From the NCBI GenBank assembly GCA_017517965.1, contig JAFWXR010000037.1:145764-209763 (forward strand): a stretch of DNA of 64,000 nt, written 5' to 3'. Shown here one piece after another: positions 18,219 to 28,800 of this stretch (positions are counted from its first letter, which is position 1; every line of letters begins with the position of its first letter). This DNA is from Clostridia bacterium (GTDB lineage: Bacteria > Bacillota > Clostridia > Oscillospirales > Feifaniaceae). The position numbers were made by a program, and so were the translations under genes. The notes under the pieces were generated by a model. That model ran no database searches. It saw nothing but the letters and a program-made list of their open reading frames with translations, and was not told the origin of the DNA.

Positions 18219-20554
18219 AAAAGTATAACGTAACGGGTATGAGTTGTGCAGCCTGCTCGGCAAGGGTGGAAAAGGCGGTCTCCTCTCTGGAGGGGGTTAG
18301 CGCATGCTCGGTAAATCTTCTCACCAATTCGATGACCGTTGAGGGTGACGTTAAAGATGAAATCATAATTGAAGCGGTCAAACGTGCAGGCTACGGCGTT
18401 TCGGGATATGAAAGAAAAGTACAGAATTTTGATGAGCAGACGGGTAAACTCAAAAAGATACTTATCGCTTCAATCATTCTCACACTTATCCTGATGTATT
18501 TTTCAATGGGGCATATGGTGGGGCTTCCTCATCACAGCTTCGGCGGTGTGGTGCAACTTGTGTTGTCGGCTGCCGTACTTATTTTAAATAAGCGGTTTTT
18601 TATATCGGGCGTAAAGGGCATCATAAATAAAAGTCCGAATATGGACACCCTTGTTTCAATGGGCTCGGGCATTTCGTTTGTGTACAGCGTTTATCTGCTT
18701 ATTATGGGTGAAACGCACGCCCTCTATTTTGAGTCGGCGGCAATGATTTTAACACTCATTACCGTGGGTAAACTGCTTGAAGCACGCTCAAAGGGCAGGA
18801 CGGCGGACGCCGTAAACGGTCTTATGAAGCTTGCACCCGAGGTTGCAAACGTCATTCGTGACGGTAAAGAGGTTACCGTGACGGTGGATGAACTCGTTAT
18901 CGGCGATATAATTGCAATCCGTCCCGGTGAAAGTGTGCCGACAGATGCAGTTGTGATTTCGGGACACGGCTCGGTCGATGAATCGGCACTCACGGGTGAG
19001 AGTATTCCTGCCGACAAGGACGAGGGGGACAGAGTTTATGCAGGTACGGTTAACCGCTTTGGCTTTCTCAAATGCTCGGTAACGGGACTCGGTGAGGACA
19101 CGCTTTTATCGAGAATTATTCAGACTGTGACCGATGCCGCCGCAGAAAAGGCACCCGTTCAAAAACTTGCAGACAGGGTTTCGGGCGTATTCGTGCCCGT
19201 GGTAATCGCACTTGCGGTTATAACCACCGTAGCTCATCTGCTTTTGGGTGAACTTTTCGGATATGCTCTGTCAAGAGGCATTGCAGTGCTCGTTATAAGC
19301 TGTCCGTGTGCACTTGGTCTCGCAACGCCCGTTGCCGTTATGGTGGGCAGCGGTGTCGGTGCAAGACGTGGCATCCTTTTCAAGACGGCAACCTCACTTG
19401 AATACACGGGTAAGGTCAAAACCGTTGCGCTTGATAAGACGGGTACGGTCACCCTCGGTCAGCCGACCGTGACCGACGTGATAGAAAATGATACTATGCT
19501 TCTTCCCGTGGCGTACTCACTTGAAAATATGAGTGAGCATCCGCTTGCAAGGGCGGTTGTGGAACATTGTGATAATGTGCAAAGCCTTGATATTACTGAC
19601 TTTGAGACACTTGTGGGTAACGGTGTTACCGCTATGTGTGAAGGAAAACGCCTTTACGGTGGAAATCTTAAATTTATGTCGGAAAAAGTCAAAATTTCCG
19701 ATGAAATTATGGCTCAGGCAGACGGTCTTGCAAGGCAGGGTAAGACACCCATTCTCTTTTCGATGGGTGAAAAATATCTCGGTATGTTTGGCATTGCCGA
19801 TACCATTAAGCCCGACAGCCGTGAGGCGATTGAAAAGATAAAACGCCTCGGCATAAAGGTCGTCATGCTCACGGGTGACAATGAGGCGACTGCAGCTGCG
19901 ATAGGTGAGCAGGCGGGTGTGAGTGAAATTCGCGCATCCCTGCTTCCACAGGACAAGGAAAAGGTTATAAAGGAACTTGATGCACCCGTAATGATGGTGG
20001 GTGACGGCATAAACGATGCGCCTGCACTCACAAGGGCGGATATAGGCGTTGCAATCGGCGCAGGCACCGACATTGCCATTGATGCAGCCGACGTTGTTCT
20101 TATGAACAGTTCGCTTGCCGACGTTGAGGCAGCAATTCGTCTTTCAAAAAGGGTGCTCAGAATTATTAAGGAAAATCTGTTCTGGGCGTTTGTGTATAAT
20201 CTGATTGGTATTCCGCTTGCGGCAGGGCTTTTCGGGCTCACGCTTGACCCGATGTTTGCCGCAGGGGCAATGAGTTTGTCGAGTTTTTGCGTTGTGACCA
20301 ACGCACTCAGAATAAATCTATTCGACAGAAAAAAGGAGAAGAAAATTATGGAAAAGACACTTAATATCGAGGGTATGATGTGCCCCCATTGCGAAGCAAG
20401 AGTAAGAGATACGCTTCTTGCAATTGACGGCGTTATGAGTGCCGAGGTGAGTCACGAAAAGGGAACTGCGGTTGTGACGCTTTCCAAGGATATCGCAGTT
20501 GACGTGCTGGTTTCAGCAGTGGAAGCGCAGGGATATAAGACAAAGGCTCTGTAA
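18215..20554 (+). CDS. copA: Copper-translocating P1B-type ATPase with N- and C-terminal HMA domains
   Basis: A 779-residue ATPase. The N-terminal HMA domain has GMSCAACSARVE. About eight membrane segments follow, with the ion-binding SCPCALGLATP motif, the actuator TGES, the phosphorylation site DKTGTVT, the HP motif (SEHPLARA) and the hinge MVGDGINDAPALTRAD. Unlike standard CopA it ends with a second HMA domain (GMMCPHCEARV, last 68 residues). It exports Cu(I) from the cytoplasm. AAAAGGAGAA at 20331-20340 lies 8-9 nt before an in-frame ATG (20348), so the C-terminal HMA could also be made as a separate CopZ-like chaperone. No CsoR or CopY gene is nearby. Confidence 0.93.
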   Translation: MKKYNVTGMSCAACSARVEKAVSSLEGVSACSVNLLTNSMTVEGDVKDEIIIEAVKRAGYGVSGYERKVQNFDEQTGKLKKILIASIILTLILMYFSMGHMVGLPHHSFGGVVQLVLSAAVLILNKRFFISGVKGIINKSPNMDTLVSMGSGISFVYSVYLLIMGETHALYFESAAMILTLITVGKLLEARSKGRTADAVNGLMKLAPEVANVIRDGKEVTVTVDELVIGDIIAIRPGESVPTDAVVISGHGSVDESALTGESIPADKDEGDRVYAGTVNRFGFLKCSVTGLGEDTLLSRIIQTVTDAAAEKAPVQKLADRVSGVFVPVVIALAVITTVAHLLLGELFGYALSRGIAVLVISCPCALGLATPVAVMVGSGVGARRGILFKTATSLEYTGKVKTVALDKTGTVTLGQPTVTDVIENDTMLLPVAYSLENMSEHPLARAVVEHCDNVQSLDITDFETLVGNGVTAMCEGKRLYGGNLKFMSEKVKISDEIMAQADGLARQGKTPILFSMGEKYLGMFGIADTIKPDSREAIEKIKRLGIKVVMLTGDNEATAAAIGEQAGVSEIRASLLPQDKEKVIKELDAPVMMVGDGINDAPALTRADIGVAIGAGTDIAIDAADVVLMNSSLADVEAAIRLSKRVLRIIKENLFWAFVYNLIGIPLAAGLFGLTLDPMFAAGAMSLSSFCVVTNALRINLFDRKKEKKIMEKTLNIEGMMCPHCEARVRDTLLAIDGVMSAEVSHEKGTAVVTLSKDIAVDVLVSAVEAQGYKTKAL

Positions 20555-20565
20555 GCCTTTGTCAA

Positions 20566-20620
20566 TTCGTAATTCGGAATTTCGATTGGATGGCGGGACG
20601 GATAAATCCGTCCCCTACAA
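20566..20620. repeat. AATTCGG repeat and GGGACGG hairpin repeat
   Basis: AATTCGTAATTCGGAATTTCG is followed by the palindrome GGGACGGATAAATCCGTCCC, the same two repeat types that occur at 29096 and 52404. Confidence 0.75.
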
Positions 20621-20624
20621 TAAC

Positions 20625-20659
20625 AAAAAAAGAGATACCAAAATGGTATCTCTTTTTTT
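20625..20659. terminator. Strong bidirectional terminator between copA and tRNA-Thr
   Basis: A 16-bp stem (AAAAAAAGAGATACCA and its complement) with a 3-nt loop; T-runs form in both directions. It is almost the same sequence as the terminator after tRNA-Glu at 21018. Confidence 0.9.
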
Positions 20660-20660
20660 A

Positions 20661-20736
20661 TGGAGCTAGTGATCCGGCTCGAACGGACGACCTGCGCATT
20701 ACGAATGCGCTGCACTACCGACTGTGCTACACTAGC
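20661..20736 (-). tRNA. tRNA-Thr (anticodon CGT)
   Basis: The minus-strand 76-nt cloverleaf has acceptor stem GCTAGTG/CACTAGC, D-stem GCAC/GTGC and anticodon stem GCGCA/TGCGC with loop TTCGTAA, giving CGT for ACG codons. The T-arm contains GTTCGAG, and CCA is encoded. Confidence 0.93.
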
Positions 20737-20755
20737 AGATTTATCTTACTCAATG

Positions 20756-20784
20756 AGTATAGCACAAAAAAAAATATTAGTCAA
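20756..20784 (-). promoter_or_regulatory. Promoter of tRNA-Thr
   Basis: On the minus strand TTGACT (20784 to 20779), 17 bp, TATACT (20761 to 20756), 19 bp before the tRNA 5' end. Confidence 0.8.
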
Positions 20785-20798
20785 CTAAAAAATTTTTC

Positions 20799-20827
20799 TT
20801 GACATTTGTTTTTTTATAGTGTAGAAT
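20799..20827 (+). promoter_or_regulatory. Promoter of the tRNA-Met/tRNA-Glu unit
   Basis: A perfect TTGACA (20799), 17 bp, TAGAAT (20822), 33 bp before tRNA-Met. It is divergent from the tRNA-Thr promoter, with 14 bp between the two -35 boxes. Confidence 0.85.
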
Positions 20828-20860
20828 AATTCTTGCGCTAGGTAATAGCGCATCTAATGT

Positions 20861-20937
20861 GGCGGCGTAGCTCAGTTGGCTAGAGCAATCGGTTCATACC
20901 CGATCGGTCACCGGTTCAAGTCCTGTCGCCGCTACCA
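20861..20937 (+). tRNA. tRNA with anticodon CAT (probably elongator tRNA-Met)
   Basis: A 77-nt cloverleaf with acceptor GGCGGCG/CGCCGCT (first pair G-U), D-stem GCTC/GAGC, anticodon stem ATCGG/CCGAT and loop TTCATAC, with encoded ACCA. It lacks the three G-C pairs in the anticodon stem expected of the initiator. A lysidine-modified tRNA-Ile cannot be excluded from sequence alone. Confidence 0.9.
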
Positions 20938-20940
20938 TAA

Positions 20941-21015
20941 GGCCCGTTGGTCAAGCGGTTAAGACACGGCCCTTTCACGGCTGTAACATGGGTTCGATTC
21001 CCGTACGGGTCACCA
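20941..21015 (+). tRNA. tRNA-Glu (anticodon TTC)
   Basis: A 75-nt cloverleaf with acceptor GGCCCGT/ACGGGTC, anticodon stem CGGCC/GGCTG and loop CTTTCAC, giving TTC. The T-arm has GGTTCGATTCC and CCA is encoded. It lies 3 bp after tRNA-Met, so both come from one transcript. Confidence 0.94.
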
Positions 21016-21017
21016 AC

Positions 21018-21051
21018 AAAAAAGAGATACCATTTCGGTATCTCTTTTTTT
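21018..21051 (+). terminator. Terminator of the tRNA-Met/Glu unit
   Basis: Stem AAAAAAGAGATACC / GGTATCTCTTTTTT with a 5-nt loop and T-run. It is nearly identical to the terminator at 20625. Confidence 0.9.
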
Positions 21052-21060
21052 GTTATTTAA

Positions 21061-21180
21061 CGGCAGGAGCAAGCCCCTGCCCTACAATAAATAATGAACA
21101 GGATTGGGATTTTCGGGACGTAGGGGACGGCGTCCCCTACAAATTTAATTACGAATTACGCATTACGAATTACGAATTAA
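21061..21180. repeat. Cluster of three small repeat types between tRNA-Glu and tcdA
   Basis: GGCAGGAGCAAGCCCCTGCC (hairpin), GTAGGGGACGGCGTCCCCTAC (palindrome) and a run of ATTACGAATTACGCATTACGAATT. The last of these encodes the C-terminal residues and stop of tcdA on the minus strand. Confidence 0.75.
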
Positions 21181-21864
21181 ATCTTTTATTACTTCTCCTG
21201 CGAGGATGAGGCCTGCGACGGACGGGACGAAGGAGACGCTTCCCGGAATGGAACGCCTTACACCTTTGTCTTCATCACTCTCGGTCGGTTTTATCGGCTC
21301 TTCCTTTGAATATACTACCTTGAGGCGTTTTACGCCTCTTTTTTTAAGCTCGCAGCGCATTACACGGGCGAGGGGACAGACCGATGTTTTGTAAATGTCG
21401 GTCACCTCAAATTTAGTCGGGTCGAGTTTATTGCCCGTGCCCATTGAACTGATTATCGGCACGCCTGCCTTTTGACACAATTCGACAAGGGCGATTTTTG
21501 ACGTTACCGTATCGATTGCATCTATCACGTAGTCAAACTGCGAAAAATCAAATTCCGTGTCGGGCGTAAAAAACAGATTGTGGGAATTGATTTTTACGTC
21601 GGGATTTATATCGCAAAGCCTTTCTTTTGCAACCTCAACCTTCGGTCTGCCGAGTGTGCTGTGAAGGGCAAATATCTGGCGGTTTAAGTTGGTCAGCGAG
21701 ACCGTGTCATTGTCGATAATATCGATTTCGCCGACACCGCACCGCACCAGCGCCTCTACGGCGTGACCGCCGACACCGCCTATGCCGAATACGGCTACAC
21801 GACAGTTTTTAAGTTTATTTATATCACCGAGCAGAAGTTCTGTTCTTGCAAATTGATGTGACAT
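21163..21864 (-). CDS. tcdA: tRNA threonylcarbamoyladenosine dehydratase (TcdA/CsdL)
   Basis: A 233-residue E1-like (ThiF/MoeB fold) enzyme that cyclises t6A37 of tRNA to ct6A using ATP. The nucleotide-binding loop VFGIGGVGGHAVEAL, the conserved DNDTVSLTNLNRQ and the segment DAIDTVTSK are typical. The C-terminal part SIPGSVSFVPSVAGLILAGEVI matches the family end. ATG 21864 is preferred over an upstream frame extension because GAGGTG sits 7 nt before it. It acts directly after TsaD (16709-17713). The last residues IRNS and the stop are made by repeat DNA. Confidence 0.93.
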   Translation of the reverse strand: MSHQFARTELLLGDINKLKNCRVAVFGIGGVGGHAVEALVRCGVGEIDIIDNDTVSLTNLNRQIFALHSTLGRPKVEVAKERLCDINPDVKINSHNLFFTPDTEFDFSQFDYVIDAIDTVTSKIALVELCQKAGVPIISSMGTGNKLDPTKFEVTDIYKTSVCPLARVMRCELKKRGVKRLKVVYSKEEPIKPTESDEDKGVRRSIPGSVSFVPSVAGLILAGEVIKDLIRNS

Positions 21865-21882
21865 TTTTTTCACCTCGACAAT

Positions 21883-21911
21883 ATTATAATTGAAATGCGG
21901 GGGCATTTCAA
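21883..21911 (-). promoter_or_regulatory. Promoter of tcdA with inverted repeat in the spacer
   Basis: Minus-strand TTGAAA (21911 to 21906), 17 bp, TATAAT (21888 to 21883). A near-palindrome TTGAAATGC / GCATTTCAA spans the -35 and spacer (21890-21911) and could be an operator or one more mini-hairpin. Confidence 0.65.
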
Positions 21912-21913
21912 AT

Positions 21914-22010
21914 AAATTCGGAATTCGGAATGCGGAATTCGGAATTGTGGTGGAAATTCCTTGCGGAATTTCAATTGGATGGATACCTTCTCCTCAAGGA
22001 GAAGGAATTG
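21914..22010. repeat. AATTCGG repeat and short hairpins
   Basis: AATTCGGAATTCGGAATGCGG and neighbours, GAAATTCC-TTGC-GGAATTTC, and CCTTCTCCTCAAGGAGAAGG. These are the same families as elsewhere in the window. Confidence 0.7.
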
Positions 22011-22055
22011 GGGGGTGGTGATACTTCAGGGAGGACGGTTTTTTTGGGAAAGAGG

Positions 22056-22142
22056 TTGACTTTCGGGTGAAATTAGTGTACGATTAGGGTGTACCCTAAA
22101 TATAACCTAAAAAGGTTAAGTGAAGTTCTGCTTACAGCAGAA
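22056..22142 (+). promoter_or_regulatory. Promoter and inverted-repeat leader of the tetR/adhesin unit
   Basis: TTGACT (22056), 17 bp, TACGAT (22079). The -10 is immediately followed by the inverted repeat TTAGGGT-GT-ACCCTAA (22084-22099), then TAACCT-AAAA-AGGTTA (22103-22118) and TTCTGC-TTACA-GCAGAA (22126-22142). The first repeat is well placed as an operator for the TetR protein encoded downstream. Confidence 0.6.
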
Positions 22143-22199
22143 ATATGGTGTTTATGAATTTAACAGTTATTATATTAAGGAAAGAAGGGGTGGAATTAT

Positions 22200-22883
22200 T
22201 TGATAGAGAGCATAGTTGAACGGAGCAGAATGCTTGCTCCCTTATCGGAAACCGAAAAAACGATTATACGCTCGGCGATAAAACTGTTTCTTGAAAACGG
22301 TTTTACCGAGACGACGCTCAAAATGATTAGTGACGACACGGGTATACGTCAGGGAACGCTGTGTTATCACTTTCATACCAAGGAGGAAATGCTCTATCTG
22401 CTCATACAGGAGGTTATGGACTATCATTTAGAAATAATCGAGGAAATTCTCGGCGAAACGGAGGATAAACTTTTTGCCTATGCGATGGAGATTTCTATCC
22501 AGATAGCCTTGTGTGAGCAGTATGACAAGGTAAACGACATTTATCGCTCCGCGTATAATCATCAGGGAACGCTCGATTTTATAAGGGCGTGGGGAGCAAA
22601 GAAAAATCACGATTTACTCGGCGACTGGCTGCCCGAATGGTCGCTTTCGGATTTCGTGGTACAGGAAAATCTTGCTATCGGGCTTGAAAATTCATCCTTT
22701 ATAATGAAATGTAACGACGAGATTACTCTTGATGACAAGGTGTCAAAGATACTTGAAGCGCTTATGCTCGTCTACAGAATACCCGAGGATGAAAGAAATA
22801 AAACGATAAAAAGGGTTCTTGCAACCAATTTGCCCGACGTGGCAAAGAAGGTTTATGCGAGATTTATGCAAAGGATTGAATAA
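22200..22883 (+). CDS. TetR/AcrR family transcriptional regulator
   Basis: About 227 residues. Residues ~22-70 form the TetR helix-turn-helix: RSAIKLFLENGFTETTLKMISDDTG, then IRQGTLCYHFHTKEEML. The rest is an all-helical ligand domain without a recognisable subgroup. The start is uncertain: TTG at 22200 follows AAAGAAGGGG, while ATG at 22230 has only a close GGAG. The gene ends 15 bp before the giant surface-protein gene, so the two are probably co-transcribed and the regulator may control adhesin expression through the inverted repeat at 22084 (inference). Confidence 0.88.
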   Translation: MIESIVERSRMLAPLSETEKTIIRSAIKLFLENGFTETTLKMISDDTGIRQGTLCYHFHTKEEMLYLLIQEVMDYHLEIIEEILGETEDKLFAYAMEISIQIALCEQYDKVNDIYRSAYNHQGTLDFIRAWGAKKNHDLLGDWLPEWSLSDFVVQENLAIGLENSSFIMKCNDEITLDDKVSKILEALMLVYRIPEDERNKTIKRVLATNLPDVAKKVYARFMQRIE

Positions 22884-22898
22884 GAAAGGAAGGATCGT

Positions 22899-25800
22899 AT
22901 GAAAAAAACTTGGAAAAGAGCGGCGGCAATTGCGCTTGCACTATGCATGATGTTCAATATGCTCGTGTTTGCCGACACGGTTGACGACGGTATCGAATTT
23001 ACCAAGACGGCAACGGTAAATACTGACAACTCGCTCAACGTACATATGGAGGCGTATACGACGGGGCAGGTGAGAAATACCTCGACTACAACGCCGACTG
23101 ATATTATTCTTCTGCTCGATATGTCGGGCTCGATGAATGATAACAGTAACGTGTACGAAATGGCGGAGGTTAAGGGTTCGTCATACCGGTACGGCTTCTT
23201 CAGAACGGGATACGGCTTTAACAGCAGTACGCAGTATTATATTAAGAACGGTGAGGACTACGTTCCCGTTTCAAACAGTACACGTGACGACAACGGCTTC
23301 GAATATTACAGCGCAAACGGTGTGAGCTACTATCCGATTCTTGAAGACGGCACCTCAACGAACAGAGAAAACAGTTACGCCGTGGTGCAGTTCTACATGG
23401 CGGATTATAAATCACACATGGAAGTGCTCTACCAGGGTGCGAGCGACTTTATTGCACACACTGCACAGAAGAACGAGTCTATCACAGACCCTGCTTTAAA
23501 GCACAGAATTTCAATTATAAAGTTTGCTGACGACTCGTATTACGACGGCTCGGAAATGACGAGTGATTACACTCAGGCGGTAATCGGTAACAACAGACAG
23601 GACAACGGCTACAACTATACGCAGGTTGTTTCCGACTTTACGGTTGTTGACAATACGGGAAAGACCGCACTTACAAATGCACTCGGCGCTCTTCAGGCAG
23701 GCGGTGCAACGTCGGTTGACTACGGTATGCAACTTGCCATTTCACAGTTTGGTAAGAGAACGGATGCCGAGGGCAGAAACGAAGTTTTAATCCTCTTTAC
23801 AGACGGTGAACCTAACCATTCAAGCGGTTACAGCGCTTCGGTTGCAGGCTCTTCGATAAATCACGCCAAGAACCTTAAGGACACGGGCGTTGTGATTTAT
23901 TCTATCGGCGGTGAGAACTCTGCCGACAGTTCACAGATTGGTGACAACTACAACGCATTCATGCATTATATGTCAAACAACTTCCCGTCGGCTTCCTACT
24001 CGGACGGTACGATAACGGCAGGTACGGGTGACGTTAACGGCGGTTACTATATGACGGCAACCGACGATAAGGACCTTTCTGACATATTTGATGAAATTTT
24101 AAGTAAAATCAACTTCCCGACCATAGAACTCGGCCCTGAGGCAAGAGTTATTGATACGATTTCGGAATATTTCCACATTCCCGACGGGGCAAACAGCGTA
24201 ACACTCACGGTTGCGGATAAGACGGCAAGCGGATGGGGCACACCCTATGCGGCAACGGGCGTTACCGCTACCGTAAACGGACAGACGCTTTCGGTTTCGG
24301 GCTTTGATTTTGATGCAAACCACGTTTCTGCAGACGGCAGAGGCGATAACGGTGACTTCTACGGAAGAAAACTCATTATTGACGTTAAGATTACACCCGA
24401 CTACGCCGATATTGATGCGGCTGGTCTTACAGACGGCAAAATGCCCACAAACCTCGGTGCAGCACTCGTCGTAAACAGCAACGGCGACACGGTTGACACG
24501 GCAGAGCCTCCCATAGTTGAGGCAAAAAAAGTTACCTACAAGGTTGACGGCGTCGAAACAAAGCATTTCTACCGCTTCGAAGGTGCTGAAGTGACGGTTG
24601 ATGCCGAACCTACCAAGGTTGGACACACCTTCTCGGGCTGGAGTCAGACGGGTACGTTTACAATGCCCGATGCTGACGTTGTAATCTCGGGTAACTTTAC
24701 GGCGGATGAATATTTTGTAAGTTACACCTACTCGGGTGAAGTGCCTGCAGGTGCAACAGACCTATTGCCCGACACTGAAAAGTATGCTTACGGCGATACG
24801 GTTACCGTGGCAGATCCCGTTACCGTTACGGGCTACACCTTCTCGGGCTGGACACCCAGACAGACGGGTCTTGACGTGACGGGCGGTACTTTCTCGATGC
24901 CTGCAAATAACGTTGAGTTTATCGGCCACTTCGTGCCGAGTACGGGTACGAAATACACGGTTGAGCATTACTTGATGGACGAAAACGGTCAGTATCCGAC
25001 GAATCCTGCCAAGACGGAAGAACTTAAAGGTACGACGGGTCATACGGCTACGGCGACACCGCTTCCCGAATATGCAGAACTGTATAACTTCGATCCGATG
25101 AAATCGACGGAAATGGGTGTCATAAGGAGTGACGGCTCGACAGTACTTAAACTCTACTACGCGAGAAACAAGTTTGACGTGGTTTACAAGTATGAGGGTG
25201 ACGTTCCGTCAACTGCACCGATTGTGCCTGCGACGGTATCCTACTACCACGGTGCGACCGTGACGGTTGACACGACACCCGTTGTTGTCGAGGGTTACGA
25301 CTTTGAAATCTGGCACCACCACGCAACAGAGGGTGAAATCGACATTGTCGGCGGTCAGTTCGTGATGCCGACGAGAGAGGTAACACTCTACGGAAGATTT
25401 GCCGCAAAGACGGATATTCCGTACAAGGTTGAACACTACATTGCAAACGCCGACAACACGGGCTACGAGTCGACACCCTATCAGACCAATGACCACACGG
25501 GTACAACGGGTGAAACGGTTACGGCACAGCCTATAACGATAACAGGCTTTACCTACAACGATGCAGACAGTGCTCTTACAAAGACGGGCGTTATAACTGC
25601 TGACGGTCAGCTTGTTCTCAAACTCTACTACAACAGAAACAAGTATAACGTTTCCTACGATTACGAGGGTGACACACAAGGTCTCACACTTCCCACACTT
25701 CCGACTGGTGATTCGTACTACTACGGACAGACGGTTACCGTGGCAGGTAAGGTGAGCATAAATGATTACGAATTCCACGGCTGGTACATAGATACTGAAA

Positions 25801-28800
25801 GCAACATGGTTACCGACTTTGAAATGCCTGCAAGAGACGTTGTGCTGCTCGGCCACTTCGTAGCGAATACGGCGACACCCTACACGGTTGAGCATTATCT
25901 GATGGGTATCGACGGTCAGTACCCCTCGACACCTGAAGATACCGAAACCTTCAAGGGTACGACGGGACACACGGTTACAGCAACACCGCTTCTCAAGTAC
26001 GACGGCTTTACCTATGACGACGTAAAGAGCGCACTGACAAAGACGGGCGTTATCGGAAACGACCTCGTGCTCAAGCTCTACTATGAGAGAAACAGGTACG
26101 ACGTTATTTATCAGTATGAACGTACGGTGCCGACAGAGGCAGAGCCCGTTCCTGCAACAGAATCCTACTACCACGGTGAGACGGTTGAAGTTGCAGACGA
26201 TTACGTGCTTGCAGGATATACCTTCTCGGGCTGGCACAGACACGAAATGACGGTTACCGATTCCTTCGTGATGCCGACTGCAGACGTGACGTTATACGGC
26301 TACTATGAGGCAAAGACCGATACCAAGTACACGGTTGAGCATTATATTGCTAATCTCGACAATACGACCTATCCCGATACTCCGTATCAGTCACAGATTC
26401 TGACGGGTACGTCGGGTGCGGAAATTACGGCAACGCCCATAACGATTGACGGCTTTACCTACAACGATGCAGACAGCGCTCTGACAAAGACGGGCGTTAT
26501 CAAGGGTGACGGCACACTCGTGCTCAAGCTCTACTACAAGAGAAACGAATACACCGTATCCTACGCTTACGAGGGTGATACCATGGGACTCACACCTCCG
26601 CCGCGTCCTGCAACGGAAACCTACGTAAAGGGCGAAAAGGTTACGGTTGCACCGACGGTGACACTCCAGGGCTACGTATTCGTAGGCTGGTACTTCGGTG
26701 ACGTAAACAGTCCCGCAACGGGCACGTTTACGATGCCTGCAAGAAACGTCGTTCTCGTCGGTCACTTCCAGCCGAGTGAGGATAACGGTTACAAGGTGTC
26801 ACACTGGTTGCAGGGTACTGACGGTCAGTATCCGACAACACCCACAGAGTCCGAATACAGAAACGGTGCGACGGGTACTTTCGTATCTGCGGTGAGCAAG
26901 GTTTACGACGGCTTTGACTTCGATCCCGCTCATCCCGATACACTCACAAGCGCCAACATCAAGGCTGACGGCTCACTTGAGCTTAAGTTCTTCTACAAGA
27001 GACTCTCCTACGACGTGAAATACGTCCTTGACGGTACTCAGCCCTACGGTGTGACGGCTACGGTGCCGACAGACTACAACACTACCGAGCTTTACGGCAC
27101 TTCCGTTTCGGTTAAACCCGACCTCTCACAGATCGGCTACACCTTCTCAGGCTGGTCAACGGAGGATGCACAGGTTTCGGGCGGTAACTTCGATATGCCT
27201 GCAAAGACCGTTACCTTCAAGGGCAAGTTTGTTGCAAACACGAACAATCACTACAAAGTTGAGTACTATCTGCAGAAACTCGACAATGCAAACGAGTACG
27301 AGCTCGCCTTAGACGATACGATTACCGCAACGACAGGTCAGCTCGTAACGGCTGAAGTAAAGAATTTCGAAGGCTTTACGCCGAGAAACGACAACGTCAT
27401 CTCCGCTTACGTGGCGGGTGACGGCTCGACGGTTATTAAAATCTACTACGACAGAATTATCTACAACGTTGAATATCGCTACTACGGTGAGGCTCCGTCC
27501 TGCGCGTCGGCTCTGCCTGCAACAAAGACGGGTGTTCCCTTCGGTGCAAAGCTTACAGTTGAGCCCGATGCGATATGTACGGACGGCAAACACGTCTTTG
27601 ACGGCTGGAAGTCTCCCCACGTGACGCCCGTAAACGGTGAGTACACGATTCCGCTTCTCCCCAACAATGCGAGAACGGTTGTATTCTACGGTATGTTTGA
27701 GGATCTGCACGATGTTATCTACGACTTAAACGGCGGTACGGGTGCTGACGGTGTCGATTATTCGACGGTTAAGTACGAACACGGCACGGTTGTTACTATC
27801 AAGGATGCTCCCACAAAGGCAAGACACACATTTACGGGCTGGAAGGCTGAAAATGCCGATTATCAGCCGGGTGATGACCATACCGTTACGGCAGACATCA
27901 CCTTCGTTGCTCAGTGGAGATCAAACGGCGGTGGTGGCGGTGTGACACCCGTCACAAGATACACGCTTACCTATGAATCAAACGGCGGTACGAAGTATTC
28001 GCCCGAAAGATATGCAGAGGGCACACTCGTAAATCTTACCAAGGTTCCCATGAAGGAAGGCTTCGTATTTGATGGCTGGCATCTTGATGAAGGGCTCACT
28101 CAGTACGTGACCGAGGTTAAGATGGACAAGGACATCACCGTTTACGCCCACTGGGTTGAGGATAACGGCGGTGCAGGCAACGGCTCACCGACTCCGTCTA
28201 TGCTCAACGGTGACGACCACTTTGCTTACATCGTAGGCTACGAGGACGGTACGCTTCGTCCCGAAAACAACATCACGAGGGCTGAGGTTACTACCATATT
28301 CTTCAGACTTCTCAAGGACGACGTGAGAAAAGATAGTCTCACAAGCAACAACTCTTACACGGATATACCCGCTGACGCGTGGTACAACACCTCAATCTCC
28401 ACAATGTCCGCTATGGGCATCGTCGGCGGTAAGTCGGCAGGCAAGTTCGCACCGGGTGCATTTATCACCCGTGCCGAGTTTGCGGTTATCTGTGCAAGAT
28501 TTGACGACTCTGACTTCGAAATCGTCGACCATTTCGGCGATGTCGCAGGTCACTGGGCTGAGGCTGAAATTCACGAAGCAGCGGCTCACGGCTGGATAAA
28601 AGGCTACGAGGACGGTTCGTTCAGACCCGACGCTCTTATCACACGTGCCGAAGCGGTTACGATGATTAACAGAGTGCTCAACCGTATCCCCGAAACCAAG
28701 GCAGATTTGCTTGCAAATATGATTATCTGGCCCGACAACGACGAGGACGACTGGTTCTACCTTGCAATGTGCGAGGCGACCAACAGCCACAATTTCGATA

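Noticed and set aside
24099-26765. Several long minus-strand open frames (up to 344 codons) under the surface-protein repeats
   Set aside because: They are reverse-frame copies of the repeat array; products are Cys/Arg-rich and repetitive with no start signals.
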